From Nakamurella multipartita DSM 44233 (GTDB taxonomy: Bacteria; Actinomycetota; Actinomycetes; Mycobacteriales; Nakamurellaceae), in the NCBI RefSeq assembly GCF_000024365.1, contig NC_013235.1:4960001-5024000 (forward strand): DNA of 64,000 nucleotides. The letters run 5' to 3'. Shown here one piece after another: positions 1 through 9,104 of the stretch; within the stretch, counting starts at the first letter, position 1; every line of letters begins with the position of its first letter. The position numbers and the translations under genes are program-made. The notes under the pieces are model-generated. The model saw nothing but the letters and a program-made list of their open reading frames with translations. It did no database searches and had not been told where the DNA came from.

Positions 1-278
1 GCGACATCGGCGCTAAGGCGTTCAACCGCTGAAGCCAAGGACTCCGGCCGACTGGCGGTCAGACCGGTGGTGATCCACGTCCGAAGCAGTGTCGACACCG
101 GCAGCCCGGCTTGTTCGGCCAGCACTTCGACCTCGGCCGCGTCCTCCGGGGTCAAACGGACGGCAACCACCACCGACTTGTTCGGCCGGGTGGAGGAAGC
201 GCCAGCCGGCATGGGATCCTCGGCCGTTACGTCCGCCTCAGTCGCGATGTCCTCAATCTCACGGGCGATGCCACTCAT
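1..278 (-). CDS. BrnA-like antitoxin, 3' end cut by the window edge
   Basis: The reading frame starts at an ATG at 278 and runs off the left edge, giving about 92 visible residues. After a charged N-terminus it has a Val-rich strand (VVVAVRLTPEDAAEVE) and an amphipathic stretch (LPVSTLLRTWIT), which resembles the ribbon-helix-helix region of BrnA-type antitoxins. Its start overlaps the stop of the upstream small toxin gene as ATGA, so the two are probably translationally coupled, with toxin first and antitoxin second as in BrnT/BrnA modules. The expected role is DNA-binding autorepressor and toxin neutraliser. Family assignment is by gene order and motif shape only. Confidence 0.6.
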   Translation of the reverse strand, partial: MSGIAREIEDIATEADVTAEDPMPAGASSTRPNKSVVVAVRLTPEDAAEVEVLAEQAGLPVSTLLRTWITTGLTASRPESLASAVERLSADV

Positions 279-562
279 GGCCTGTTCCCTTCCTGATAAG
301 TCCGTCGATCAGCGCTGTTGGCCCGCCAACTGTTCGCTCCCCACCATCCTGCCGACCCGTCCCGGCGCACCAGGATCACTACCAGCACGGCTGCCGATGT
401 TGGCGAATAGCCGAACAGTCGCGCACTCTTTCCCGAACGACTCTTGGGATCCGGGTCGAACAGGAGCGCGTCCGGGTCGTTCAATGCCTCCGTGGCTTCG
501 GCAACGGTGATCTGGTGCTTGGCCCACATGTGCGCTTCGCCATGCGTCCAATCAACATCCAC
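275..562 (-). CDS. BrnT-like ribonuclease toxin of a type II toxin-antitoxin pair
   Basis: A 95-aa protein starting at GTG (562). Its N-terminus has the pattern of small BrnT/DUF4258-like toxins: W-x-x-x-H early on (DWTHGEAHMWAKHQIT), then EATEALNDPDALLFDP, then a strand-rich C-terminus containing VVILVRRDG. BrnT proteins are RelE-fold RNases that stop translation when freed from BrnA. The stop codon overlaps the ATG of the antitoxin by ATGA. The C-terminus (WRANSADRRTYQEG) fits the usual ending of such proteins. Assignment to the BrnT family rather than another RelE-like family is an inference. Confidence 0.6.
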   Translation of the reverse strand: MDVDWTHGEAHMWAKHQITVAEATEALNDPDALLFDPDPKSRSGKSARLFGYSPTSAAVLVVILVRRDGSAGWWGANSWRANSADRRTYQEGNRP

Positions 563-715
563 CTACCCAAGTTTACGTTCGCAAACGCGTGTTGACAAGG
601 ACGAGGCCGAGCTGCTCGACGACCAACCCGGCCTCAACACAGCCAAGCTGCTCACCATCAACGGAGCGGCAGCAGGGATGCGCAACACCGTCTGACCGGC
701 ACTTTGACGCCTTTT

Positions 716-741
716 ACAACACAACACTACTGTTGTGTTGT
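716..741. promoter_or_regulatory. Perfect 11-bp palindrome upstream of the Xre gene, candidate operator
   Basis: ACAACACAACA (716-726) and TGTTGTGTTGT (731-741) form perfect inverted arms around a 4-nt spacer. A further degenerate half-site (TTGTGTCGTGTTG) follows at about 750-762. The site lies about 85 bp upstream of the Xre-type gene at 825, where an autoregulator of this class would bind. Repressor binding is an inference; the symmetry is seen directly. Confidence 0.55.
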
Positions 742-824
742 GCTGGAGGTTGTGTCGTGTTGCCACCTCTTGATGCCGCCACCGGGAACCTCCCCGTCGC
801 AATCGACCTTGTGGAGGAGCTGAA

Positions 825-1262
825 ATGATTGCCAACGAGCGCCAGTACAAGATTTCGAAGAAGGAGCTCGAGAAGTTCGAGAGCGCGTACGCAGCGGCCC
901 TTGCCAGCGCACCCGACCCCGGTGTTCATCGGCGTCTTCATCAAGCAATGCAGGAGGGCCTGGCCTCTCAGATAGACGACTTGCGCTCGCAGATCAAACG
1001 GTACGAAGCACTGAGAGCAGGCGATGTGAGAGGGACGGTCCTCACATCCATAGTCGCACTACTGCCTGCGTTGATCGAGGCCAGGATCGCGGCCGGGCTG
1101 ACGCAGCTGGCTCTTTCGCAACTACTGGGAGTGGCCGAGCAGCAGGTGCAGCGCTGGGAGGCGACGGGCTATGCGGGTGTGAGTGTCGAAAAGGTCCAGG
1201 CAATCGCAGACGCAGTGGGACTGTCCGTCAGGGAAGAAGTCAGCTACACGGTGTCTGCCTGA
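825..1262 (+). CDS. Xre/HigA-type helix-turn-helix regulator
   Basis: A 145-aa protein with a strong ribosome-binding site (GGAGGAG at 813-819) before ATG 825. The N-terminal half is a charged coiled region; residues about 75-135 form a Cro/C1-type HTH (IEARIAAGLTQLALSQLLG, then EQQVQRWEATGY). This layout matches HigA2-like antitoxins that sit in two-gene toxin-antitoxin units. No intact toxin lies upstream: 590-700 only holds a short open stretch ending in a stop at about 695, possibly a remnant. Autoregulation through the palindrome at 716-741 is likely. The 3' end overlaps the convergent broken gene at 1240 by 23 bp. Confidence 0.7.
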   Translation: MIANERQYKISKKELEKFESAYAAALASAPDPGVHRRLHQAMQEGLASQIDDLRSQIKRYEALRAGDVRGTVLTSIVALLPALIEARIAAGLTQLALSQLLGVAEQQVQRWEATGYAGVSVEKVQAIADAVGLSVREEVSYTVSA

Positions 1263-1510
1263 CCGTTTCGGGCCGCGCTGTGCCCAAGTCTTGGTCGATG
1301 GCGGGCGGCAGACTACTCATCCGCGGGGCCGACTCAAGGAATGCGACGAACTCCTCGTCGGTCAGCTCGATCACTCCGTCTGGGTCCGGACCAGGGGCAG
1401 AGGCAGAGGATCTCTTCCAGCGTGCGGACCTCATCGCTCGGGCACGAGCCATCGAATAGCCGCAGCTCCAGATCCTCGCCAGCCGGGTACCACCTCCTCG
1501 TGTCGCCGCC
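1240..1510 (-). pseudogene. Frameshifted small gene of unknown function
   Basis: Two - strand frames each look like part of one protein. Frame one gives RRWYPAGEDLELRLFDGS followed by SDEVRTLEEIL (about 1510-1405). Frame two continues with PDPDGVIELTDEEFVAFLES (about 1405-1330) and ends at 1240. Joining them needs a shift near 1395-1410. I do not recognise the family; acidic composition and position beside an Xre gene would fit a toxin-antitoxin relic. The upstream boundary is not defined. Confidence 0.35.
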
Positions 1511-1563
1511 ATGGCACTCCTGCTGCAGGCCACGCCACGCCCCGCCGATGCCGCTGCTGACAC

Positions 1564-1805
1564 GCCTATCGGCGGCTACGAAATGATGATCGCCGGGCAC
1601 GTACGGTCAGCAGGCCTGTGTCGATCCATCAGTGCAGTGGCGAGCGAGATGCGCAACACAAAGTCATCGCCACAGCGAGCGTGTTACGCTATTCGAGTGA
1701 TATGCTGATCCTCTTTCCGGAGAAGTAGTCGTCATATGGCACCTATTAGTACACGGCCTTGCGCCGTTCGATTGACAAAGCGCTAGTCACGGGGGCACAC
1801 AAGAC
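1564..1805. other. Intergenic region before the dehydrogenase gene
   Basis: No gene recognised. It presumably carries the promoter of the polysaccharide genes; TTGACA occurs at 1772-1777, but it is too close to the start codon at 1806 for a well-spaced -10 box. Confidence 0.3.
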
Positions 1806-3123
1806 ATGGTGACGATGACCGTGATCGGCTGCGGCTACCTGGGTGCGGTGCACGCCGCCTGTATGGCCGAGCTCGGTCACGACGTGCTCGGTATCGACGT
1901 CGACGCCGCCAAGATCGCCAAGCTGAACGACGGGGTCGCCCCGTTCTACGAGCCGGGATTTCCCGAGGTACTGGCCCGCCAGCTGGCCGGCGGCCGGCTC
2001 CGGTTCAGCGCGGACATGGCCGACGCGCAGGGCCGGCAGGTGCACTTCGTCTGCGTCGGCACCCCCCAGAAGCGCAACGAGTACGCGGCCGACATGGCCT
2101 ACGTGGACGCCGCGGTCACCGCGCTGCTGCCGCACCTGTCAGCCGGCGACCTGGTGGTCGGCAAGTCCACCGTCCCGGTGGGCACCGCGGCCCGGCTCGC
2201 CGGCCTGGTCGCCGACGCCGAACCGGACGCCCTGCTGGCCTGGAACCCGGAGTTTCTCCGTGAGGGCTTCGCGGTCGAGGACACGCTGCACCCGGACCGC
2301 ATCGTCTACGGCCTGCCGGACGGCAAGGCAGCGCAGCGAGCCCGCGCACTGCTCGACGAGGTCTACGCCACCCCGTTGGGCAAGGGCACCCCGCTGGTGT
2401 CCACCGACTACCCCACCGCCGAGCTGGTGAAGGCGGCGGCCAACTCCTTCCTGGCCACCAAGATCTCGTTCATCAACGCGATGGCCGAGGTCTGCGAGCG
2501 CCAGCGGCGCCGACGTCACCCAGCTGGCCGACGCCATCGGCTACGACCCGCGGATCGGCCGACGATTCCTGAACGCGGGGCTGGGCTTCGGCGGCGGCTG
2601 CCTGCCCAAGGACATCCGGGCGTTCATGGCCAGGGCCGGTGAGCTGGGCGCCGATCAGGCGCTGGCGTTCCTGCGGGAGATCGACTCGATCAACATGCGC
2701 CGCCGGGTCCGGATGGTCGACCTGGCCCGCGAATCGCTCGGCGGATCGATCGTCGGCCGCCGCATCGCCGTGCTCGGGCTGGCGTTCAAACCGAACAGCG
2801 ACGACATCCGCGACTCCCCCGCACTCAACGTCGCCGCGCAGATGCGGCTGCAGGGCGCCTCCGTGATCGTCACCGACCCACAGGCGGTGCCCAACGCACA
2901 GCGGGCCTGGCCGGACCTGGAATACGCCGACTCACCCTTCGACGCGGCCAAGGAGGTCGACCTGGTGATGGTGCTCACCGAATGGGACGAGTACCGCAAC
3001 CTCGACCCGGCCGAACTGGGCAAGGTCGTCGCCGGCCGCCGGATCCTGGACGGCCGCAACGCGCTGGACCCGCAGGCCTGGCGGTCGGCCGGCTGGAGCT
3101 ACCGGGCGCTCGGGCGACGGTGA
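1806..3123 (+). pseudogene. UDP-glucose/GDP-mannose dehydrogenase family gene with a one-base frameshift
   Basis: The full product would be about 439 aa, normal for UDP-glucose 6-dehydrogenases that make UDP-glucuronate for polysaccharides. The N-terminal Rossmann motif is VIGCGYLGAVHAACMAELG; the middle domain has STVPVG and NPEFLREGFAVED; the C-terminal domain has LAFKPNSDDIRDSP. The frame breaks after codon GAG at 2496-2498: one extra base at about 2499 puts the catalytic Cys segment (FGGGCLPKDI) into another frame, which then continues to 3123. Both halves are otherwise uneroded, so this is either a very recent mutation or an assembly error. First gene of the polysaccharide block. Confidence 0.85.
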
Positions 3124-3397
3124 TCAACCCCGACAATCTGATGATCGATCGGATGGCATCGCAACATCTAGTCTGTTCGCACTTCGTACAATTCTAGCGG
3201 CGGGTGCCGCGGTGACACTACTCCTTTTAGGTGCACGGGTTCCACATCTCGACTACACTGAGCTATAGTACGTGTGAGTTGGCTGTGACAGGCTGACTGA
3301 CGACTTGGCTAACCACCCTGGGTGAGGTCACGTCTTTCCCGCCGTGCCTGACCACACTCGCTGGAATCGGACGCCGATCCACTCGGAGGGATGATCG
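3124..3397. promoter_or_regulatory. Intergenic region with a possible promoter for the GT4 gene
   Basis: A TATAGT box at 3264-3269 with TTCCAC 18 bp upstream (3240-3245) could be a weak sigma-70-type promoter. Otherwise nothing is recognised in this stretch. Inference only. Confidence 0.3.
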
Positions 3398-4828
3398 ATG
3401 ACCTCGCGTTCTGCTACGGCTACCGACGAGGCCTGCGTGACGAAACGGTTGAGAGTGTCTTCCGGTAAGTCAGGCCCCCCTCGGGTGCTGATCATCGTCC
3501 AGAATCTGCCAGTCCCTCTGGACCGGCGGGTGTGGCTGGAGTGCCAAGCGCTCAAGGCGAACGGCTACTCGGTCAGTGTGATCTGCCCGAAAGGTCCAGG
3601 CGACCCATCCCGCCAGGTTATCGACGGGATCGCCATCTACAAATACCGACCAGCGCCGGGCGCCAAGGGTTTGGGTGGCTTCGCTTTGGAGTTCATTTAC
3701 TCGTGGCTGCGCACCGCAGCGCTGTCGATCCAAGTACGACGCGAGCGGGGGTTCGACGTCATCCAGGCGTGCAATCCACCGGATACCTATTGGTTGCTGG
3801 CCCGACTGTGGCGTCTGGGTGGCACAAAGTTCATCTTTGACCAGCACGACCTTAATCCTGAGCTATACCTTTCCAGGTTCGGAGAGCCGAAGGCCCTCGG
3901 CGGCAAACTGCAACTACGGGGGTTGCGCTGGCTGGAGCGGATGACCTACCACACCGCCGATCACGTCATCTCCACCAATGAGTCCTATAAGCGATTGGCC
4001 ATCACGCGAGGCGGGAAGGCCGACAACCACGTCACCGTCGTCCGCAGTGGTCCGGACACCCGTTCGATGCGTCCCGTCTACCCTCCTACATTCATTCGCA
4101 GTGGCGCCGACAAACTGCTCGTATACCTCGGGATCATGGGCCCGCAAGATGGTGTCGAGATGATTCTGCACGTCGCCGACGATCTGATTCATCGGCGCGG
4201 GCGGACGGGGCTGCGGGTGGCTCTACTTGGATTTGGCGATTGTCTGGAGGATTTGAAGCGCCAATGCACCGAACTCGGTCTTGACCAGCACGTCATCTTC
4301 ACCGGTCGAGCCGACAGAGCCATGATCGCTGACTACCTCAGTGCAGCCGACGTCGGGCTGTGCCCAGATCTCAAGACCCCACTCAACGATGTCTCGACGA
4401 TGAACAAGACCATGGAGTACATGGCCTACGCGTTGCCGTCCGTGTCCTTTGATTTGATCGAGACTCGGGTCTCCGGCGCCGACACTGTGACATATGTGCC
4501 TTCCGGCGACAAATCGGCCTTCGCCGACGCTATCGAGGAGTTGCTGAACGATTCCGATCTCCGCGTATCGCGAGGAATCGCGGCGCGGGCTCGCGTCAGC
4601 AAAGTCCTGGATTGGGCTCCCCAGGCAAGTAGATACGTGAGCGTCTTTGACGATCTGACGGGCAAGTCAGCTGACCCGAGCGCGCACGTTGGGCCCGGTG
4701 ACCAACCTGCCCCCCCGAAAGGTCGGACTTTCGTCGACTTGGAAGCTGAGGCCGAACTCAGGCGCTTCATCATCGAGCGGACGGGTTTGCCGGCCAACGA
4801 TGCAAATCCGGCGGTCACGGTCGCCTGA
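3398..4828 (+). CDS. GT4-family glycosyltransferase
   Basis: 476 aa, ATG at 3398 preceded by GGAGGG. A GT-B fold enzyme expected to transfer a nucleotide-activated sugar to a lipid-linked glycan at the cytoplasmic face. The N-terminal domain starts at about residue 28 (RVLIIVQNLPVPLDRRVWLE) and includes FDVIQACNPPDTYW and FDQHDLNPEL. The C-terminal domain has LLVYLGIMGPQDG, HVIFTGRAD and the donor-binding stretch NKTMEYMAYALPSVSFD with the E-x7-E-like pattern. The last 50 residues form a Pro/Asp-rich tail beyond the catalytic fold. It lies between the dehydrogenase and the propeller protein in the same direction. Donor and acceptor cannot be told from sequence. Confidence 0.88.
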   Translation: MTSRSATATDEACVTKRLRVSSGKSGPPRVLIIVQNLPVPLDRRVWLECQALKANGYSVSVICPKGPGDPSRQVIDGIAIYKYRPAPGAKGLGGFALEFIYSWLRTAALSIQVRRERGFDVIQACNPPDTYWLLARLWRLGGTKFIFDQHDLNPELYLSRFGEPKALGGKLQLRGLRWLERMTYHTADHVISTNESYKRLAITRGGKADNHVTVVRSGPDTRSMRPVYPPTFIRSGADKLLVYLGIMGPQDGVEMILHVADDLIHRRGRTGLRVALLGFGDCLEDLKRQCTELGLDQHVIFTGRADRAMIADYLSAADVGLCPDLKTPLNDVSTMNKTMEYMAYALPSVSFDLIETRVSGADTVTYVPSGDKSAFADAIEELLNDSDLRVSRGIAARARVSKVLDWAPQASRYVSVFDDLTGKSADPSAHVGPGDQPAPPKGRTFVDLEAEAELRRFIIERTGLPANDANPAVTVA

Positions 4829-5139
4829 CTGAACCTGACCGACTCCAACATCGAGAGCGACAGCGGCGCGGCTACACGCGTCCTTGCGTTCTCTGACGGT
4901 CTCTCATCGATCGCCTGAATGGGGCTATCGTCGCCGATCGCGCTCGACCGTACCGACAACGGTCAGGGGTCAAGTAGTCTCTCCAGAGAGAGCTGATCAC
5001 TCTTTAGGCTTATGCCCCGCCCGCCGTGTCGTGTTTCTTGCTAACTAGGCGTAGTCTCACGTGCAAACGGGGGATGCGCACTCGAGATGTCTGTGCACCA
5101 GCCTCGGAGGGTCGGTACATCCAGCCACGGAGGAATTGA
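4829..5139. other. Intergenic region before the propeller-protein gene
   Basis: No convincing gene; it probably contains the promoter of the secreted protein at 5140. A GGAGG ribosome-binding site lies just upstream of 5140. Confidence 0.4.
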
Positions 5140-7014
5140 ATGGCATTGGGGATCTCTCGCCGCACGACACCCGTCAGGACGCGGCTACTATCGGTTGCGG
5201 CTGTGCTTGCCATGCTTGGCTCGGTCCTAGTCGCGCTCGCACCCGCGGCAGGCGCAGACCCGCAGCCCAAGACAATCGTCGCGTGGGGTCGAAACACCTG
5301 GGGCGAATCCAACATTCCGACTGGGATGAGCGATGTCAAAGCGATTTCGACAGCCGCGCACAGCCTCGTTCTCAAAAATGACGGTACGGTTGTTGCTTGG
5401 GGAGACAATGAAGCTGGCGAGACCAACGTTCCGGCCGGATTGTCCGATGTTGTTGCAATCGCCGCTGGCGGATTCCACAGCCTGGCGTTACGTAGCGACG
5501 GCACAGTCGTCGCATGGGGCGCGAATGTCTACAATCAATCGTCGGTACCCGCCGGCTTGACCGACGTCGTGGCGATTTCCGGCGGCCGGTATCACAGCCT
5601 GGCTTTGCGCGGGGACGGCACGGTCGTGGCCTGGGGTCAGAACAACTACGGTCAATCGAACGTCCCTGCCGGCCTGAACGATGTAGTCGCCATCGATGCA
5701 GGCGGCACCCACAGCCTCGCTCTGCGAAGTGACGGCACCGTCGTTGCGTGGGGCAACAATGCAAATGGACAGGCCACCGTGCCTGCTGGGTTGTCCGATG
5801 TCGTTGCAGTGGCCGCCGGATGGAACCATAGCCTGGCGTTGCGTGGGGATGGCACCGTTGTGGCCTGGGGCAGCAACGCCGACGGTCAGGCAACCGTTCC
5901 GGCTGGGTTGTCCAATGTGGTCGCCGTGTCCGCTGGCGCCACACACAGTCTCGTTGCGCTGGCTGATGGCACGGTAGTGGCCTGGGGCGGCAACGCCTAT
6001 GGCGAGACCAGAGTTCCGGTCGGCCTGAGTGGAGTCACCGCCATCACCGGCAAGGCCATGAACAACATGGTTCTGGCCGATGACCCACCGCCAACCCCGG
6101 TCACCAACCTCGCCGCCCCAACCGTCACCGGCAGCAAGGTCCGTCTGACCTGGCAGTATCCCGCACAAGCTACCGATCGGGACATTCAAAGCATTGTTGT
6201 TCGTCGGTCGGCCGGCGTCACTCCACCGGCATCGCCGACCGATGGCGACAACATCCCTATGAGCAGACCACTCGTCGAATACACCACCGACATCCACTCC
6301 CTGCTGCCCGGCCAGCAGTTCACCTACGCCGTGTTTGCCATTGACAAGGCCGGAAATGTTGGTGCTCCCGCTAGCATCACAGTCCCCGCACAGTTCCCGA
6401 GCCCAGTGACAAGTGCGCAAGCCACCGCAAACAGCCCATTCGACATCTCGCTGACCTGGCACAACCCGACCGATGTGCCGTTGACGAAGGTTGTCGTCCG
6501 ACGTGCGGACGGGGCAACTCCTCCACCGACGGCGACCTCTGGAAAGGGGATCTCGCTGTCACCGGCGCTGGCCGAATCGACCGAGAACGGCGGCCTACTG
6601 CCGAATCATCAATACAGCTACTCGATCTTCGTCAGGGATGGAATCGGCAACGACAGCGAACTCGGTCCCGAGAGCACCGTCACAATTACCACCCCGGCTG
6701 ATCTGACACCCCCGCCCCCGGTCAGCGATCTTCAACTCCAGGCGAGTACTTCGACCACCGTCACCTTGGCTTGGGTCAACACTGCCTCGCCCGACAATGA
6801 TCTCAACCGAATTGTCGTTCGCCGATTCGATGGTGCGACGAGCGATGTTTCCCCCACCGGGGGGCGTAACATCGGGGTCCGTCCGACGCTGGGTGAGTCG
6901 ACCACTGATGGGGCAGTAGTCACGGGCCGTACCTACACGTACGCCGTGTACGAGCAGGATCGGTCAGGGAACTCGAGTACGCCTGCCGTGATCACCGTTT
7001 CAGTGCCGGCGTAG
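5140..7014 (+). CDS. Secreted RCC1-like seven-bladed beta-propeller with FN3-like domains
   Basis: 624 aa, ATG 5140 behind GGAGG. A twin-Arg-containing N-terminus and hydrophobic core (LLSVAAVLAMLGSVLVAL) form a Sec-type signal peptide with likely cleavage near residue 39. Residues about 46-318 contain exactly seven tandem 39-residue units of the form VVAWGxNxxGQxxVPAGLx then DVVAIxAGxxHSLALRxDGT; seven is the blade number of RCC1 propellers. Residues about 324-624 hold three repeated FN3-like units, each with a conserved ITWx...RRxDGAT...Y core. There is no sortase motif or membrane anchor, so it is probably secreted or bound to the envelope through the propeller. The position among flippase and polymerase genes suggests a surface or matrix role; an enzymatic role is not indicated. 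Confidence 0.85.
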   Translation: MALGISRRTTPVRTRLLSVAAVLAMLGSVLVALAPAAGADPQPKTIVAWGRNTWGESNIPTGMSDVKAISTAAHSLVLKNDGTVVAWGDNEAGETNVPAGLSDVVAIAAGGFHSLALRSDGTVVAWGANVYNQSSVPAGLTDVVAISGGRYHSLALRGDGTVVAWGQNNYGQSNVPAGLNDVVAIDAGGTHSLALRSDGTVVAWGNNANGQATVPAGLSDVVAVAAGWNHSLALRGDGTVVAWGSNADGQATVPAGLSNVVAVSAGATHSLVALADGTVVAWGGNAYGETRVPVGLSGVTAITGKAMNNMVLADDPPPTPVTNLAAPTVTGSKVRLTWQYPAQATDRDIQSIVVRRSAGVTPPASPTDGDNIPMSRPLVEYTTDIHSLLPGQQFTYAVFAIDKAGNVGAPASITVPAQFPSPVTSAQATANSPFDISLTWHNPTDVPLTKVVVRRADGATPPPTATSGKGISLSPALAESTENGGLLPNHQYSYSIFVRDGIGNDSELGPESTVTITTPADLTPPPPVSDLQLQASTSTTVTLAWVNTASPDNDLNRIVVRRFDGATSDVSPTGGRNIGVRPTLGESTTDGAVVTGRTYTYAVYEQDRSGNSSTPAVITVSVPA

Positions 7015-7020
7015 GATCTA

Positions 7021-7070
7021 GGCCCTGGGGGGACGGTACGTCGCTTGTGACGCACCGTCCCCCCAGGGCC
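7021..7070 (+). terminator. Strong GC hairpin terminator after the propeller gene
   Basis: GGCCCTGGGGGGACGGT (7021-7037) pairs perfectly with ACCGTCCCCCCAGGGCC (7054-7070), 17 bp. The stem can extend by CGTC/GACG after an A-C mismatch, closing a 6-nt loop. There is no U-run, which is usual in high-GC actinomycetes. It starts 6 bp after the stop codon. Confidence 0.85.
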
Positions 7071-7202
7071 TGACCAAATTTGTCCCAGCATGCTGTGGAC
7101 TTGCAGTTGTCAGGCGGCCGGGTGAGGGACTGTTCGGGTGCTGGGCAGTTTTTGTGTGTAGCTACACTTTGGCAGAGTGGCAATTCTGAACGGCAGGGTC
7201 AT

Positions 7203-8684
7203 GTGAACAGGTCGGCACCGGGGAGCACGAAGCGGACCAACCTTCGCGGAGCTGCGGCATGGTCTTACGCACAGAACCTCGGCCGTATGGCAATCACCAG
7301 CGGACTGACCCTTATCCTTGCCGCCTTCCTTGGCCCGAGGGTGTTTGGCGTCATGTCTCTTGCTCTCGCATTTACTGGCCTCATCGAAATGCTGCAGAAA
7401 CAAGGGCTAGCCCCAGCAATTGTTTCTCGAAAAGAACTTACCGGGCCCCAGGCGGACACGGCATTCTGGTTGGTCGTCGGTATAGGGATGATCCTGACGG
7501 GCATCGGAGTCGTGATTGCGCCGGTTTGGGCCGGCATGAACGATCTTCCGGAACTCGCCGGAGTCGTACGCGTCCTCGCGTGTGGCATCCCGATCACCTC
7601 GCTCGTGGTCGTCCAGGAAGCCTTGCTAACCCGGGAACTCGCGTTCAAAGCGCTTGCCGTTCGTACCTGGGTCTCAGCCGCAATTGGCGGGATCGTCGGC
7701 GTGGTCGGGGCATTGTTGTCCTGGGGTGTTTGGGCTCTCGTCGCGCAGCAACTCACCACCTCCGTGGTCGCTGCCATCGTGCTCTGGGGAGTGGCCACTT
7801 GGCGACCGCGGCTGCGCGTTGACTTGGCCGCGGCCCGAACACTTTGGAGCTATTCGATGCGCTCGGCCGGTGGCAGCATCGGAGTATTTCTGGGCGGTCG
7901 GTTGGATGTGTTGATGGCCGGCCCGCTGTTCGGCCCCGTGATAGTTGGCCTCTACAGGATGGCCAACCGACTGACAACGCTTGTCGTCGATATTTCTGCC
8001 CGATCCATGCAGGCGGTAGCGCTGCCCGGACTCTCGGCGCTGCAAGATGACATACCAGCCTTCCGTGACCGCCTACTCTCCATGACTCGTGCGACCACGT
8101 TGCTTTGTATGCCGGCGCTGGGGATCGTCATCGGAATGTCTGACAGCATCGAAACCATACTCGGTGCGGAGTGGCACGGAGTGTCGTTGGCCATCCGTTT
8201 GGTTGCCATCGGTCAATTGGCAACGTCCGGATCACTGCTGATCGGGCCGGCTCTCCAAGCGGTCGGACGCCCAGGGCTTACCTCGCTCCTTGCCTGGTGC
8301 TGGGTCGGCACCAGCGCCCTAGCCATCGCAGGAGCGGCTGCATTCGGATCTTCAGCGCTGGTGTCGCTTTGTGCCGGCTTGAGCCTGAGCGCGATCATCA
8401 GCACCACCTCATTCGTCGCGGTCGGCATGCATATCTTCCGGTTCAAAGCCCGGAGAATGTGGGTAGCCTGGTTCCCCGGAATGGTCGGCGGGATCGCTGG
8501 GGCGCTCAGCTCCGCGGCAGTTGCCGCCGTCATCGCCGGCGCCCACAGCTGGGCGCGAGCCGTACTGGCGGGCGCGAGCGGGCTCGCCATGGCGGCCATC
8601 GCCGTTCTGCTGGCCGCACCCGACCTCAGGAGGGCGCTGCGAAGCCAAGTTCGACGCCGTCGGCAGCTTGCGCGTACGGTCTAG
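7203..8684 (+). CDS. Polysaccharide flippase, Wzx/MOP family
   Basis: The frame is open from 7080, but the likely start is GTG 7203 (AGGG a few bases upstream), giving 493 aa. It has 12-14 hydrophobic segments spread over the length, beginning WSYAQNLGRMAITSGLTLIL. The sequence YRMANRLTTLVVDIS in the middle is typical of polysaccharide-export MOP proteins. It should move undecaprenyl-linked repeat units to the outer face of the membrane. The C-terminus is basic (RSQVRRRRQLART) and cytoplasmic. A perfect 12-bp palindrome, GTGTAGCTACAC, at 7156-7167 lies just upstream and may be part of the promoter or operator. It precedes Wzz-like and Wzy-like genes, which supports a Wzx/Wzy pathway. Confidence 0.87.
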   Translation: MNRSAPGSTKRTNLRGAAAWSYAQNLGRMAITSGLTLILAAFLGPRVFGVMSLALAFTGLIEMLQKQGLAPAIVSRKELTGPQADTAFWLVVGIGMILTGIGVVIAPVWAGMNDLPELAGVVRVLACGIPITSLVVVQEALLTRELAFKALAVRTWVSAAIGGIVGVVGALLSWGVWALVAQQLTTSVVAAIVLWGVATWRPRLRVDLAAARTLWSYSMRSAGGSIGVFLGGRLDVLMAGPLFGPVIVGLYRMANRLTTLVVDISARSMQAVALPGLSALQDDIPAFRDRLLSMTRATTLLCMPALGIVIGMSDSIETILGAEWHGVSLAIRLVAIGQLATSGSLLIGPALQAVGRPGLTSLLAWCWVGTSALAIAGAAAFGSSALVSLCAGLSLSAIISTTSFVAVGMHIFRFKARRMWVAWFPGMVGGIAGALSSAAVAAVIAGAHSWARAVLAGASGLAMAAIAVLLAAPDLRRALRSQVRRRRQLARTV

Positions 8685-9104
8685 TGACCTGTCCGCTGAC
8701 TTTATGCGGTGGATGGCCCGTCCTCAGGTGACTTGTCAACGATGTCCTTAGCCGGTGCTCCGGTGTTCCGCGCCCAGGTGGCCGTCGCCTGGGTGAGGTC
8801 CACCAACTCGAGGTTGGCCTGAAATGCAGCACCGTGGAGCTCCTGGCGTCGGTAGGCCTCACTACGTACAGTTGCCGCGCATTTCTGACACGTGATCACC
8901 GTTGACGGAGCCCGCCGGCCGGCCCCTTGACCCAGACCGGGACCGGAGCCATTCGGCGGTGACTTGTGTCACCTTCTGTCAGAGACGCCTCCGCTCTCCC
9001 ACCCGAAATGACGATACCTCTCACCCATTCAGCGGGGTACTATGGGTTCGTCGCGACCATTCGAACTACAGGCTGTGGTCAGACAGTGACATCGGGAGGG
9101 TCCG
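8685..9104. other. 420-bp intergenic region, possible small - strand frame
   Basis: A 65-codon - strand frame at 8702-8899 begins MITCQKCAATVRSE, with one CxxC pair, and could be a small unrecognised protein, but nothing else supports it. The rest probably contains the promoter for the Wzz-like gene. Confidence 0.25.

Noticed and set aside
5278-6096. Regular repeats of 117 bp that could suggest a CRISPR-like or satellite array
   Set aside because: They are in-frame 39-residue propeller units with codon-level divergence; no identical repeats or unique spacers.
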